Positions 21,925 through 33,240 of a stretch of DNA of 64,000 bases are shown here, piece after piece (the stretch's first letter is position 1; the number at the start of each line of letters is the position of its first letter). The position numbers and the translations under genes are program-made. The notes under the pieces are model-generated. The model was not told where the DNA came from, made no database searches, and worked only from the letters and a program-made list of their open reading frames with translations. The DNA comes from Cryptomeria japonica. Taxonomy: Eukaryota; Streptophyta; Pinopsida; Cupressales; Cupressaceae. The stretch spans positions 687,638,583-687,702,582 of the forward strand of contig NC_081412.1 in NCBI RefSeq assembly GCF_030272615.1. Direction: 5' to 3'.

Positions 21925-22158
21925 TAATTAAATAAATATTTTATTTATTTAATTACTTTATCCTAATTCTTCTATTTATTAAATAAATCTTTATTTATTT
22001 AATTAATTCATTTATCCTCTTCTAGCCTTATTTCTAATTTAAATAAATACATTTATTTATTTAAATTATCCTTTTCCTAAATTAAATAAATACTTTTATT
22101 TATTTAATTGATCCCACTTCTTCTATTAATTAAATAAATCTTTATTTATTTAATTAAT
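21925..22158. repeat. Five tandem hairpin units TTAAATAAAT...ATTTATTTAA in the LTR
   Basis: Inverted-repeat units lie at about 21925-21955, 21975-22005, 22036-22068, 22080-22110 and 22125-22158. Each pairs AATTAAATAAAT with ATTTATTTAATT across a 3-5-bp loop, and pyrimidine-rich spacers of about 20 bp separate them. They are upstream of the TATA box, i.e. in U3. Confidence 0.88.
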
Positions 22159-22321
22159 TCATTAACCTTTTCTACCTATGACACATGTCATTCATCTCTT
22201 AATTCATACACTACCTACCCTCTCATTATTTTCTTATTTTCTTTACCTACCCTTTAATCATAGCCGACCATTTATCTTTTCCACCTCTCAATCTTATCCC
22301 TCCATTTCATATAGCATCTTC

Positions 22322-22329
22322 TATATAAG
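22322..22329 (+). promoter_or_regulatory. TATA box of the Tat-type LTR (TATATAAG)
   Basis: TATATAAG followed by GAGGATACTTCC, about 420 bp into the LTR and on the element's sense strand. Transcription would start about 30 bp downstream. Confidence 0.65.
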
Positions 22330-22675
22330 AGGATACTTCCTTCATTATCAACCCCCACTTACGACTTGACTACACTACGCTTTTGCACTTTCATATGTGA
22401 TCCTAATTGCAACCACATTTTCATTCTTTGTTGAGCTCTTGTGCACATATAAAATCTGAGAGCAAATATATCAAACAAGATCAATGGAGATAGGAAGAAT
22501 GAAGATCCAAACCCTATTGGACATGTGATGGTATAATCCTTGTGATTTCATTTGATTTGCATTGTCTTAGGTAATCTTCATATGTTATGGTGGATCTTTG
22601 TTGTTGTTAGGCTAGGGTTTTGTGGTTGAATTCATTTAGTCTTTCATCATTGTTGTTATCCATTTTCACCGTATA

Positions 22676-23856
22676 CATATACCACAATTCATAATCAATA
22701 GTTCCTCTAAGATGTCTGAAAATTCTCTTCACCACCACCAAATGAGACTCCTTAGGACTTTTCTGAAATCTTGCCACTTTATCAACTGCATGAGCAATAT
22801 CTGGTCTTCTATGAACAACACAGTACAATTTTCTAATCATAGATCTATACTCAGATTCATCCACTAGATCTGAATCATCTTCCTTTGATAATCTGCAACT
22901 TGTAACCATAGGGGTCTAACCAATTTACTGTCTTCCATTCCAAAGGTTTTCAATACCTCCTTCACATATTTTGACTAACTGATAAAGATTCCACCTTTCA
23001 ACTATTGAACCTACAAACCAATGAAATTTTTTATCTTACCTATCAGAGACATTTCAAACTCCTTTTTCATCTCTTCTGCAAAAGTTAAACTAATATCATC
23101 ATCTCCTCCAAATATAATATCATCAACAAATACTTCTGCAATTAATATCTTGCCTCCTTCAGTCTTCAAGTAAATATTGTTGTCCTCACCGGTTCTCTGA
23201 AATCCAATCTTTATCAAATGTGAATGGAGTCTTCCAAACCATGCCCTTGGAGCTTGCTTTAACCCATATAAAGCTTTCTGCAGTTTGTATACCATGTCCT
23301 TGTCTTCAGTGAATGCAAACCCATCCGATTATTCAATATAAACCTATTCTTCTAGAATTCCATTCAGAAACGCAAACTTCACATCCATCTAGTAAACCTT
23401 GAATCCCTTAATTGCTGCAAATGCAAGTAGCATTCTAACTCCTTCAAGTCTAGCAACCGGTGCAAAGGTTTCTCCATAATCTTCACCTTCTTCTTGTGCA
23501 TATCCTTTGCAAACTAGTCTAGCCTTGTTTCTAAGCACTTCACCATCTTCATTCAGTTTGTTTCTAAACACCCACTTAGTACCAATCACATTTTTATCAG
23601 CAAGCTTGGGAACAAGTGACCAAGTGTTGTTCTTCTCTATTTGATCAAGCTCTTCAATCATATCCTTTACCCAATCATCATCCTTAATAGCTTCCCTAAC
23701 TATCTTCAGTTCTATTGTAGAAATCAGACAAGCACTTTCTCTAATCTTTCTTCTTGTTTGTACTCCAACATTCTTGTCTCTAATAATCTAATTTGTAGAG
23801 TGATTCAACTTTACATATCTAGGTAAAACCAGTTCCGGTATAAAAGTCTCTTCTTC
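22676..23856 (-). pseudogene. Copia reverse transcriptase, truncated before RNase H
   Basis: Conserved pieces in order: [49 protein letters not shown], then the active-site FVDDIIFGGDD (about 23100). Downstream is a weakened HRRPDIAHAV...HLRGTIDYELWY block. After ELWY (about 22677) the expected RNase H start with its catalytic Asp is absent and the translation becomes unrelated. This marks a breakpoint with the neighbouring gypsy LTR. Several TAG/TGA stops interrupt the frame (near 23386, 23350 and 23336, and between 23010 and 22910). Confidence 0.85.
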
Positions 23857-24957
23857 TTATTCTTCTTCATCTTTATCTTCTACTGGTTGAGCAGTATCCT
23901 CCACATTGTTCTGCTGAACTTCTGGTTCAATGATCACTATCTTTTGTTCATCAACTGCATCAGACTTGCTGGTATCATCAAATTTATCAAAATACTCATC
24001 AGCTTTTATATTGACACTTTCCACAATCTTCTTGGTTCTCTTATTAAAGCACTTGAATGCTTTTCTCTTAGTCAAATAACCAAGGAATGTTCCTTCATCA
24101 CTCTTAGGATCAAACTTGCTTGTTTAATCATCTCTCTTTATGTAACACCTGCTGCCAAAGACTTTGAAATAATTAAAATTAGGAGTATGACCATATCATA
24201 ATTCATTGGAAGTATTATCATTATCTTTCTTAACCAATACCCGGTTCATTGTATATACTACAATGTTGGTTGCTTCTCTCCAAAACATCTCATGTACATC
24301 TCCTTCTATCAACATAGTTCTTGTTGCTTCAACTATGGTTCAGTTCCTCCTTTTTGCAATCCTATTTTGCTATGGTGTCCTTGGTGTAGATAGTTGTCTC
24401 TTAATTCCATTCTCATCACAGTATTTCATAAATTTAGCTGATGCAAATTCTCCACCCCGGTCAGATCTTAGACACTTTAGGTTCTTACCGGTTTCCTTTT
24501 CCACTAAGGTTTTGAATGCCTTAATCTTGCTGAAAGCTTCAGACTTCTCCTTCAAAAATATAACCCACATCATTCTTGAATGATCATCAATAAATATCAT
24601 GAAATACCTATCACCTTGAAAACTCCTAGTCCTCATAGGACCACATAAGTCAGTGTGCATCAAATCTAAAATATTCTCAGAAGAAAATGATTTTCTCTTA
24701 AAAGAGGAAGTAGTCATCTTACCCAACTGGCTTTCTTTACAAATCACATTGTCTAGTTTAACTAGTTATGGCATACCTCTAACCATATTTGACTTGTTGA
24801 CCTTAACCACATTATAAAAATTCACATGACAAAATCTTCTATGCCAAAATCTTCTGTTACCTTTTGTTTGTTTACCGGTAGCAATTAATTCTCCTTTGTT
24901 TCCTAAGATCTTGCATACTCCATTCTTAAACTCAAGGTGATAACCTTTATCATTTAA
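23857..24957 (-). pseudogene. Copia integrase
   Basis: The zinc-binding part is near 24850-24730 (WHRRFCH and CKES, where the usual C-x2-C second Cys is replaced). The core has DLMHTDLCGP (Asp), LRSDRGGEF (Asp) and TPQN-like RTP followed by a stop. The expected catalytic Glu region reads AKRRN, so the Glu appears lost. The C-terminal side includes FNYFKVFGSRCYIKRDD and KAFKCFNKRTKKIVESVN, then an acidic linker ending DKDEEE at 23857. Confidence 0.83.
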
Positions 24958-26205
24958 CTAACCAACACTCAACAAGTTATGCTTCAATCCTTCAACCCAA
25001 TATACATCATCAATATTAATTTTACCATTCAAAGAAATTGATCCTTTACCTTTTACTAAGCAGGGTGTATTGTTTCCAAATATCACTACTCCACCATCAA
25101 ATTCTTCAAGTGATATGAACTTGTTCTTGTCACCGATCATGTGGTGTGAGCAACCACTATCAATGAACCACTCATCACTGCTATCAATATGAGACACTAA
25201 AGCCTTTTTGTTAGAGAGATCTTCCTTAACTGCTACAAAAACAATCTCCTCATTGTCTTCATCCTCAAATTCCTCATCGGTAACACCTTCATCAACTGCA
25301 ACATAGCATTGTTTCTTTCCTTTTCATTTATACTTTCTAAATTTTTCCTTATGATAACTATTAGGACAATTAGCAGCAATATGTCCTATTTTGTTACAAG
25401 AGAAACACTTGAAAGGAAGCTTGCCTTTGTACTTACCGGTGCCTCTACAAAGTCTCTTAGCTTGTAAAGCCTCAAATTCCATCAGGTTACTTTCATCATC
25501 CATTCCTTCATTACCACCACCATGATGAATTGACCTATATACATCCTTTCCTTTTCTTACTAGTGCATTAGATACAAATGCTTTGAAAGAAGATTCTTCT
25601 TTAGGTACACTATTATCAAAGCTATTCAACTCAAAAGCAGTAAGCTTTCCTATCAAAGAATCAACAATAACTTTATCTTTGTTGTCTGACCTTAATTATT
25701 GGATAACAGATACTCTAATAGCATAAGCAGACAATAAAGTTCTAAGCATTTTATTCATCACTGTGTCTTCTGTAATGGTTCCACCAACACTTTTGATTCC
25801 TCCAACTACTTCTTTTATCCTTTGTCCGTAGTGGGTGATGTTCTTACCTTCCATCATCTTCATGTCATCAAACTTACCTCTAAGACTTTCCTCTTTAGCT
25901 TTTTGCACATGCTCATCTCCACCATAAATTAAATTCAACTTTTCCCATACTTCATAAGTTGTATCAAGACCATGAACATCAATATACTCAGAATTAGAAA
26001 GTGTACTTACAATGGCTTCCAATGCTTGAATATTCTCCTGCTGCTCTTTGAGTTGATCTAGAGTCAGAGTACCGGTAGGAGTTGTGTACTTATTTTCAAC
26101 ATGTAACTAGAACTGTGCCCCCATTCCTTTGATTTAGATCTTCATTTTATCACTCCACATTTTGTAGTTATCCTTTGTGAACTTAGGACCCTCCTTCTTC
26201 ATCAT
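24958..26205 (-). pseudogene. Copia gag and protease
   Basis: Gag starts at the ATG at 26205 or 26202 (KEGPKFTKDNYKMWSDKMK), with early stops. The UBN2-like gag body (26022-25696) includes YEVWEKLNLIYGG. A CCHC zinc knuckle CFSCNKIGHIAANC is near 25405. The protease signature FIDSGCSHHM near 25180 keeps an intact D-S-G triad. Stops separate the pieces but the frame can be followed to HNLLSVG at 24958. Confidence 0.85.
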
Positions 26206-26255
26206 CTCAGATCTTTACCTCAAGCGGTTAAGCTTATGCACAAAGAGGACCTAAT

Positions 26256-26267
26256 GCTTTGATACCA
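26256..26267 (-). other. Copia primer-binding site (initiator tRNA-Met)
   Basis: Minus-strand TGGTATCAAAGC starts two bases after the ...AACA end of the 5' LTR. It differs by one base from the common TGGTATCAGAGC that pairs with initiator tRNA-Met. Confidence 0.8.
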
Positions 26268-26269
26268 AT

Positions 26270-27722
26270 TGTTATTATGAGGATCCGATAACTACTGAGA
26301 GGTGGGGGGGGGGGGGGGTGGTGGTGTGAATAAGTAGTTAAACAAATTCTACAATACTTCAAAAACCAATACCAGTAACTACTCAAACAGTCCTTTAAAC
26401 TAATTTATCAACCACTCACATTAGTGTTCATCAATATGCATATAAAGTAAAGATATCAAATCAACACATGAACAATGCAATCACCATAAGAAAACAAAGA
26501 TTTTTCACGTGGAAACCCAAATGGGAAAAACCACAGTGGGAATTAGCACCCATAAAATATTTGTACTCTTTTGGAATGTGCCTGTTTAAAGGCCTAGCCC
26601 AGTTAGGAACTTTACAATATGCCCGATTAAGAGCATACCCTGTTAGGAGTCACTTAGTTAAGGGATTTCACCTTAGCTCTGTTCGGAGCTCTACCCTGTT
26701 AGGAGTAACCTTGCTAGAAGATTTTAAACTCAAGTTAATGAGCCACTCGGTGAAGGGATTTACAAATAAAACCTGTTAAAGTCTACCTGGTTAAGGGATT
26801 TCAATTTGCTACAACTATTAGGAAACAACAGTGTAAATGATCTGATCACAACACTTCCTTTCTTGCTAGTACACATCCTTTTCAGCTCAACTCTGCTACA
26901 CACATGCAGACACTTCAATCTAGATCGACAACACACTCTTCTCAAAATCACTGACACTAAAACCCTTCTCAAACTAGCCCTAAATACATTTTCCAACTAG
27001 GACGGCTACAAACCCAAATTACATCAACAAGATTACATTATAGATCATTACAACAATTTTCAAGAGAATTTGCATTGTTGAATGATCACCGCACATTGAT
27101 TTGTTAAGCAATCAAAGCCTTGTCACATTCTGCTAAGCACTTCATTGTTTCCCAAGAAATCTGATCCTTGTATATTCTCAAACATCTTCTTATCATTACA
27201 CATGGATTCTGACATGTCATTACAAAGCTATGAACATGATAAGATCCACTGCCAAACCATAAATCATCACCGGTCAAAGATATGTCATTGGTATTCATTC
27301 TTCATAATTGAGTTCATGACAATCAACAATACTTTACTCAATATGTCGATTCTATTGATGCAGTTGCAATCACAAACTCATGCCAATTTCATAAATATAT
27401 GTTCCAAACCGCAACACCTAACTCTTCACCGATCATCTATACCAATCTTCTGATCATCTCTTTGTTCTTGCTAACCTTGCTGTCAACCAGTTCCACTAGT
27501 TCCATTACCGGTTAGGCTATACAAATAGGTTTAGTGGACTTAGATGACTCAACAATCATGGTTTCCATCAATGAGAACATAAATAAAGTCATGAAACAAC
27601 TTATCATCATCATCTAGCCAACAATCTCCATATTGACATCATATCAGCTTTACCGATCATCTTCTCATCATTAGTTATGTCAACAACTCATCTCATCATC
27701 ATCTTCATAAATTATGCCAACA
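26270..27722 (-). repeat. 5' LTR of the truncated copia element (1453 bp)
   Basis: On the minus strand it runs TGTTGGCATAAT...CATAATAACA with TG..CA ends, flanked on the inner side by the primer-binding site. A 15-base G run (26304-26318 on the + strand) lies close to its inner end. A GTGGAAACCC..GGGAAAAACCAC block at about 26507-26541 recurs in all the other copia LTRs of the window. Confidence 0.85.
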
Positions 27723-28639
27723 GTATGCCAATAAATAAATAATAGGGCAAAGAACCTAAAATTTCCTTTCATTGACTAAAAAAACATAGAACATGGAATG
27801 AAATTTCATTAACTGCAAGGGCAATAAGGAAAATAAATAACTATAGTTATATATCTCAAAACCTACATTAACCAACAAAAATAACTTGTAACAGATTCAC
27901 ATAGCATAAATAGGATAAATGCATAAAATTTCAAATTGAAAAGGTACCTAGATTTAGGAGCTGAAATCAATACCTCCCTTTTGCATAGATAGTCAGTTAA
28001 ACCAAACAGAGTCAAGAACCACCGTTTGAGCAAAACCCACTAAAAGCCAAAAGAAGCCCACACATAATGAAACTGAGAACAATATCCAAACAATGAAAAC
28101 CCAAAATTAATTGTGAATTGCGAGTGTGAATAGAATAAAGATAAATATAGAGAATGGAAACACAATCATAGAATTGATGCACACACTGCCCAAGTACATA
28201 AAAAAACCCTCACAATGGCCAAGTCTTTTAGCCATATTTAATGCAGGCTCTTTGTGTGACTGCCAAAGCCATCAATACAGGACATGGTAGGTTCTATATG
28301 ACCTCACCAGCACGTTCCTCTAAAAAAAAAAAGATGACGACATGGTTGTAGCTATCTTGTCAATGTCTATCATGACACAACATGGCAGAAGATGTCGTGT
28401 CATTGCTTGGGAAAGAAGACCTCATTGAAAATAGGTTGGAAAATGCACCTCGCCAGAAGGCTGACGGGTAAAAAGATCGCACAGGGAGCCTATCAGCTAA
28501 TAAGAGGTGAAAGAACTAAAGGGAAAAGTATTTACATGTTATCATTATAAATAATAATAGAGCTCAAATTATTGCATTGGGGAGAATGGCGTTATTGTGA
28601 ACTAATTGTGCTACTAGGGTTTCACCAGGAGGGAAACCT
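27723..28639. other. Non-coding spacer before the first LINE remnant
   Basis: AT-rich sequence with no ORF, RNA gene or clear repeat that I recognise. The last part (about 28560-28640, GGGGAGAATGGCG and onwards) may belong to the 5' side of the LINE. Confidence 0.5.
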
Positions 28640-29514
28640 TCTATAGGCTCCTTTCCAAATTGTGGGCATGCTTCTTGTGCTTCTATGGCTAGTCAACAAT
28701 GCTCCCAAAAAGAGTTTGTTACTGCTTGTTTTCATGGAAAAAAGGGTGGAGTGCATTTTCCTCATGATGATTAGTGTAGTGGTGTGGACAAGGGTGGTAA
28801 TCCTGCATGGCCAAGTCAGGATATTCGAACTCCATATGGGTTTGGTGCAGTAAAAGAATGGACCAAGGGAGCTGTTCTTGGGAAGGATAAGGGTTGGAGG
28901 CTCTTTTCATCCGATCCTTAGATGGAGGCACAACTACATCGACTCAATCATGCAACAAGATCCCCATCTTTGAGTCTTAGGGCATCAAATTCTATGTCTG
29001 TCATAGTTAATTTGACATAGGAGGTGGAGAAGGAAGTGAAGCATAATGAAAGGGTGTTGTTGGGGTTAGGGCTCATTATTCATTTTAAAGTATTGTGGTC
29101 AAGTCTTAGTGATCTACATAAGTGGATATCTACTCATTGGGAACCTATTTTGGAAGGGTGTGTTTAAATTTATCTGCATGCTCGAGGTTTTTTTGTGCTA
29201 GTGTTTGAGAATGAGATGGACAAGAATAAGATCTTTTGTCATAATTAATAGTGTTGGGATGATAGTTATCCATTGATGTTGAAACCATGGCATCTAACCT
29301 TTAATCCTCTATTTGAATCCTTCAATCAGATTCCCCTATGGGTGAGGCTCCCAAATCTTCCCATGCAATTTTGGTCTGACTCTTGTTTTGAGGTTGTTGG
29401 CAAATCTTTAGGTAGCTTTTTGATGACCGATGAAGGTTCTTTAAATTTGTTACTCACTACCTTTCCTCGGATTTCGGTGGAGATGGATGTATCTAAGGAT
29501 CTTCAATTAGAGAT
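28640..29514 (+). pseudogene. LINE ORF1 remnant (DUF4283-type), 5' part
   Basis: Translated pieces match the ORF1 protein of plant L1-type LINEs: KVLWSSLSDLHKWISTHWEP, HARGFFVLVFENEMDKNKI, PWHLTFNPLFESFNQIPLWV, RLPNLPMQFWS and VVGKSLGSFLMTDEG. Several stops and frame changes precede 29273. The frame is interrupted by the copia array at 29515 and its zinc-knuckle part reappears at 35870. ORF1 is an RNA-binding partner of LINE RNA; ORF2 (endonuclease and reverse transcriptase) is not present nearby. Confidence 0.82.
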
Positions 29515-30625
29515 TGTTAGGAACCAGAAGGACAACTGAGAGGGAGGGGGGGGGGGGGTGAATCAGTTTTCAATGAATTTCAACCCAATTATCACTTAAT
29601 CAAACTTAATACTTAATACCAGTAAACCAAACTTAATGCTGGTTAATAGAGTAGTAGTTATTAACAATACCGGTGAAACTTAATGCATGAAACAGAAAGA
29701 GAAACAACATCCACAACACATAACACAGATTTTGATGTGGAAACCCTGTAAGGGGAAAAACCATGGTGGGAAACCTTACCCACAATTAGATGATACTACT
29801 ACAGATAGTATGTGTATACAAATGGGGTCTACACATGTAGAAAGGCCAACCGCCTAGAGCACACTGCTCAAATGGGAGTTGCAATGACTACAGTAGGATG
29901 GTTAAATCCTAGAATAATGTACTGCTCAAAATAGCATCTCCAATGCTGGATTCAGTACCGATTAAGCTCTCATAAACTCCTTCAAACCTTCCTTGAACCT
30001 TCTCTATGGTCTGCTCATATGATCTTCAATATTCTCACATACCATGTTACATTACCATTATAACGCCATACCATACCATACTTCATTTCACAAATGAGAT
30101 CTTACATTTATACAAAACCTAGGACCAAATGTGTAGGTCGACTTACTAAAAATATTATAATAAAATCAATTACAAACAAGTCTTGATGCCATAAAACATG
30201 TCGGCTCAATATATTTACAACAATATCCAATCAATAAATCATCTCCATAATGTGTCATGCTGATCTGGAATAGATAACGTATATCGGTCCATAACCTAGA
30301 CCGGTCTGTCGGTAACAACAAATATGTCAACCCGATTAGACCAATAACCAAAACACCAAAACCAAGTATCCAAACCATGTCTTCAACATAATCAAGTGAT
30401 CTCTAGATGATAACAAGTCATCATCAGTGCCGGTGAACCATATAACCTTTCGGTAATCATATATCGATGACTATGCATAAGTCACTGACCTTGCCGATGA
30501 ACACAATGTGCTGGTTCATCAGTAAACCAATATAAAAATAGTGTCAAATCAACAATGTAGATCTCCAGAAGGATAAGTGTTGACATCAATGACAAAACTA
30601 ATGCAACACATCCATAATACCAACA
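29515..30625 (-). repeat. Copia array LTR 1 (outer, complete ends)
   Basis: Minus-strand TGTTGGTATTATGG to ...CCTAACA. It is similar over its length to 32146-33240 and 34760-35864. It has a TATAAATG TATA candidate at 30105-30112, a 13-G run (29546-29558 on the + strand) near its inner end and the GTGGAAACCC..GGGAAAAACCATGG block at about 29737-29772. Confidence 0.88.
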
Positions 30626-32144
30626 ATCTCCCCCTTTGGCATTGATGGCAACACTAGATGGAAAAAATATCTAAGTGCCAAAGCAGAATGCCAAAAACCA
30701 AAAACCAACAATCTCTAGAATAGATCAATACCAGAAATAAAAAATACAAAGAGTATATATCTCTCTCCAACAAATAATGTTTTTCCATAGATATCTCTCC
30801 CCCTTTGACATCAAATGCCAAAGCAGTTTAAGAATAAATACCAGAACATACAACCAACTAACACACAACTAGTCAATTAACCAACCACTCCCCTTGAGAA
30901 GTAGCTCTCCTCCATCAAAGCCGAAAAAATATTTCTCTATTAGTTTCTACCGGTTTGATGCCAATCTTCAATCATCTAAGTCTCTGTCGATGAGGGTATT
31001 ACCCCAAGTTGTTCTCTGAGATATTCAAAAGTTTCCTTAGGAAAAGGCTTTGTAAAGATATCTGCAATCTGCTCTTTAGTATTCACATAAACCAATCTTA
31101 CTTCTTTTGCTTCAACATTCTCTTTCAGAAAATTATATTTGATAGAAACATGCTTAGTCTTAGAGTGAAATACTAGATTCTTTGATATATCAATTGCTGC
31201 TAAATTATCACAATAAATGATTATAGGTTCTTTGCATTTTATCTTTATGCCCTTCAACAATTTCTTAATCCATAATACTTGAGTACAATTAGTTGCTGCT
31301 GCAACATATTCTGATTCTACTATTGATAATGATGTACAACTCTGCTTCTTACTTATCCATGAAATCAATTTGCTACCAAGAAAGAATGCTCCGCGAGTGG
31401 TACTTTTTCTTTCATCTATATCTCCTGCCCAATTTGCATCAGTGTATGCACATAAATCAAAATTTTCATCTTTTGGATACCATAAACCAAGATTTGTTGT
31501 GCCTTGTAGATACAGGAAAATCCTTTTTACCGTTGATTGATGATTTTCTTTAGGATTACTCTGAAATCTTGAAACAATACATACTACATTCATTATATTA
31601 GGTCTTGTTTGTGTCAAATACAGTAAACCTCCAATCATAGATTTGTATCTTGTCGGGTTGTCAATTTATCAATTGTAGTCATAGGAGTACTTACCGGTTT
31701 CACCTTTGATGTGAACTCTGTTGAAAGTGTAAATCACTGTATTCGCTGCTTCTCTCCAGTACACATGAGGTAGATTTGCTTGTAATATCATGCTTCTAGC
31801 TGCTTCCAGAATAGTTATGTTCTTCCTTAACACAATTCCATTCTGTTGAGGTGTCTGGGGTGTTGATAGTTGTCTTTTGATTCCATTCACTTCATAGAAT
31901 GTACTAAATACATTAGATGTAAATTCTTCTCCTTGATCAGATCTTAAACATTTGATTTTCTTACCGGTTTCACTCTCTACCAATGCTTTGTATAACTTGA
32001 ATTTTCCAAAAGATTTTGATTTCTCCCTGAGAAAAGTAACCAAACATATTCTAGAATAATCATCAATAATTAGCATAAAATATCTCTCCTTGTAGACTTC
32101 TTGTTCTTGTTGGACCACACAGGTCAGTATGAATTAAATCAACT
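30626..32144 (-). pseudogene. Copia array body 1: integrase core joined to RNase H
   Basis: The integrase segment 32118-31669 keeps RYFMLIIDDYSR, LRSDQGEEFTS (second Asp) and a degraded VLRKN in place of the catalytic VERKN. It runs into the reverse transcriptase end at the join near 31695. RNase H (31638-30976) keeps CAYTDANWAG, VESEYVAAA, IIYCDNLAA and HVSIKYNFL, and ends at the TET stop at 30976. A polypurine tract adjoins the LTR at 30626 and a second copy of the same CCCCCTTTGRCAT block lies at 30793-30808. Its coding capacity is clearly incomplete. Confidence 0.85.
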
Positions 32145-32145
32145 A

Positions 32146-33240
32146 TAAGGACAACTGAGAGAGGGGGAGGGGGGTGGTGAATCAGTTGAATTTCAACCCA
32201 ATTATAACTTAATCAAACTTAATACTTAATACCGATAAACCAAACTTAATGTCGGCTAACATATTAGTAGTTATTAACAATACCGGTGAAACTTAATGCA
32301 TGAAACAGAAAGAGAAACAACATCCACAACACATAACACAAAGATTTTAACGTGGAAACCCTGTAAGGGGAAAAACCACGATGGGAAACCTTACCCATGA
32401 TTAGATGATACTACTGCAGATGGTATGTGTATACAAATGGGGTCTGCACATGTAGAAAGGCCAACCGCCTAGAGCACACTGCTCAAATGGGAGTCGCAAT
32501 AACTACAATAGGATGGTTAAATCCTAGAATAATGTACTGCTCAAAATAGCATCTCCAATGTTGGATTCAGTACCGGTTAAGCTCTGATAAACTCTTTCAA
32601 ACCTTCCATGAACCTTCTCTATGGTTAGCTCATATGATCTTGAATATTCGCACATACCATGTTACATTACCATTATACCGCCATACCATACCATACTTCA
32701 TCTCACAAATGAGATATTACATTTATACAAAACATATGACCAAATGTGTAGGTCGGCTTACTAAGAATATTACAATAAAATCAATTACAAATAAGTCTTG
32801 ATGTGATACAACATGTCGGCTCAATACATTTACAATAATATCCAATCAATAAATTATATCCATAACATGTCATACTGATCTGGAATAGACAACGTATACC
32901 GGTCCATAACCTAGACCAATCTGTCAGTAACAACAAATATGTCAATCCGATTAGACCAATAACCAAAACACCAAAAACAAGTATCCAAACCATGTCTTAG
33001 ACATAATCAAGTGATCTCCAGATGATAACAAGTCATCATCAGTGCCAGTGAACCATATAACCTATCGATGATCATATACCGGTGACTGTGCATAAGTCAC
33101 TGACCTTTCCGATGAACACAATGTGCTAGTTCATCAGTAAACCAATATAACCATAGTGCCAAATCAACAATGTAGATCTCCAAAAGGATAAATGTTGACA
33201 TCAATGACAAAACTAATGCAACACATCCATAATACCAACA
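32146..33240 (-). repeat. Copia array LTR 2 (middle)
   Basis: Similar to LTR 1 but lacks the terminal TCCTAACA on the integrase side, where it is fused directly to integrase sequence (AATTAAATCAAC then TATAAGGACAACTGAGA). It serves as 3' LTR of body 2 and 5' LTR of body 1, as expected for a tandem produced by unequal recombination. Confidence 0.85.

Larger units (their letters stand above)
1..22650 (+). mobile_element. Decayed Tat-type Ty3/gypsy LTR retrotransposon, interrupted by a nested element
   Basis: Read on the + strand, with 4540-12319 removed, the order is leader, gag, protease, G-patch, reverse transcriptase, RNase H, second RNase H, integrase, antisense mobile-domain ORF, polypurine tract, 3' LTR. 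The RT-RH-INT order defines Ty3/gypsy. The second, archaeal-type RNase H and the extra ORF between integrase and the 3' LTR are known marks of the Tat branch. The reading frame is broken by many stops and one frameshift, so the copy is inactive. The 5' LTR is outside the window apart from a possible tail at the left edge, and the 3' LTR is truncated by a junction with a copia remnant near 22650. Confidence 0.88.
21900..22650 (+). repeat. Truncated 3' LTR of the Tat-type element
   Basis: Begins TGTAGACACC right after the polypurine tract. It holds five AT-rich foldback units, a TATA box and a stretch that would be R/U5. It ends without a recognisable CA border where copia-derived sequence begins (between about 22620 and 22676). 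No partner LTR is visible in the window, so its full length is unknown. Confidence 0.75.
22640..27722 (-). mobile_element. Ty1/copia element with 5' LTR, 3' end truncated
   Basis: On the minus strand the order is 5' LTR (26270-27722), primer-binding site, gag, protease, integrase, reverse transcriptase. It breaks off inside the region joining reverse transcriptase and RNase H near 22676. Integrase before reverse transcriptase is the Ty1/copia order. The 3' LTR, polypurine tract and most of RNase H are missing. Many in-frame stops make it inactive. Confidence 0.88.

Noticed and set aside
24206-24583. Plus-strand frame of 125 codons overlapping the copia
   Set aside because: It is the complement of the copia integrase coding strand.
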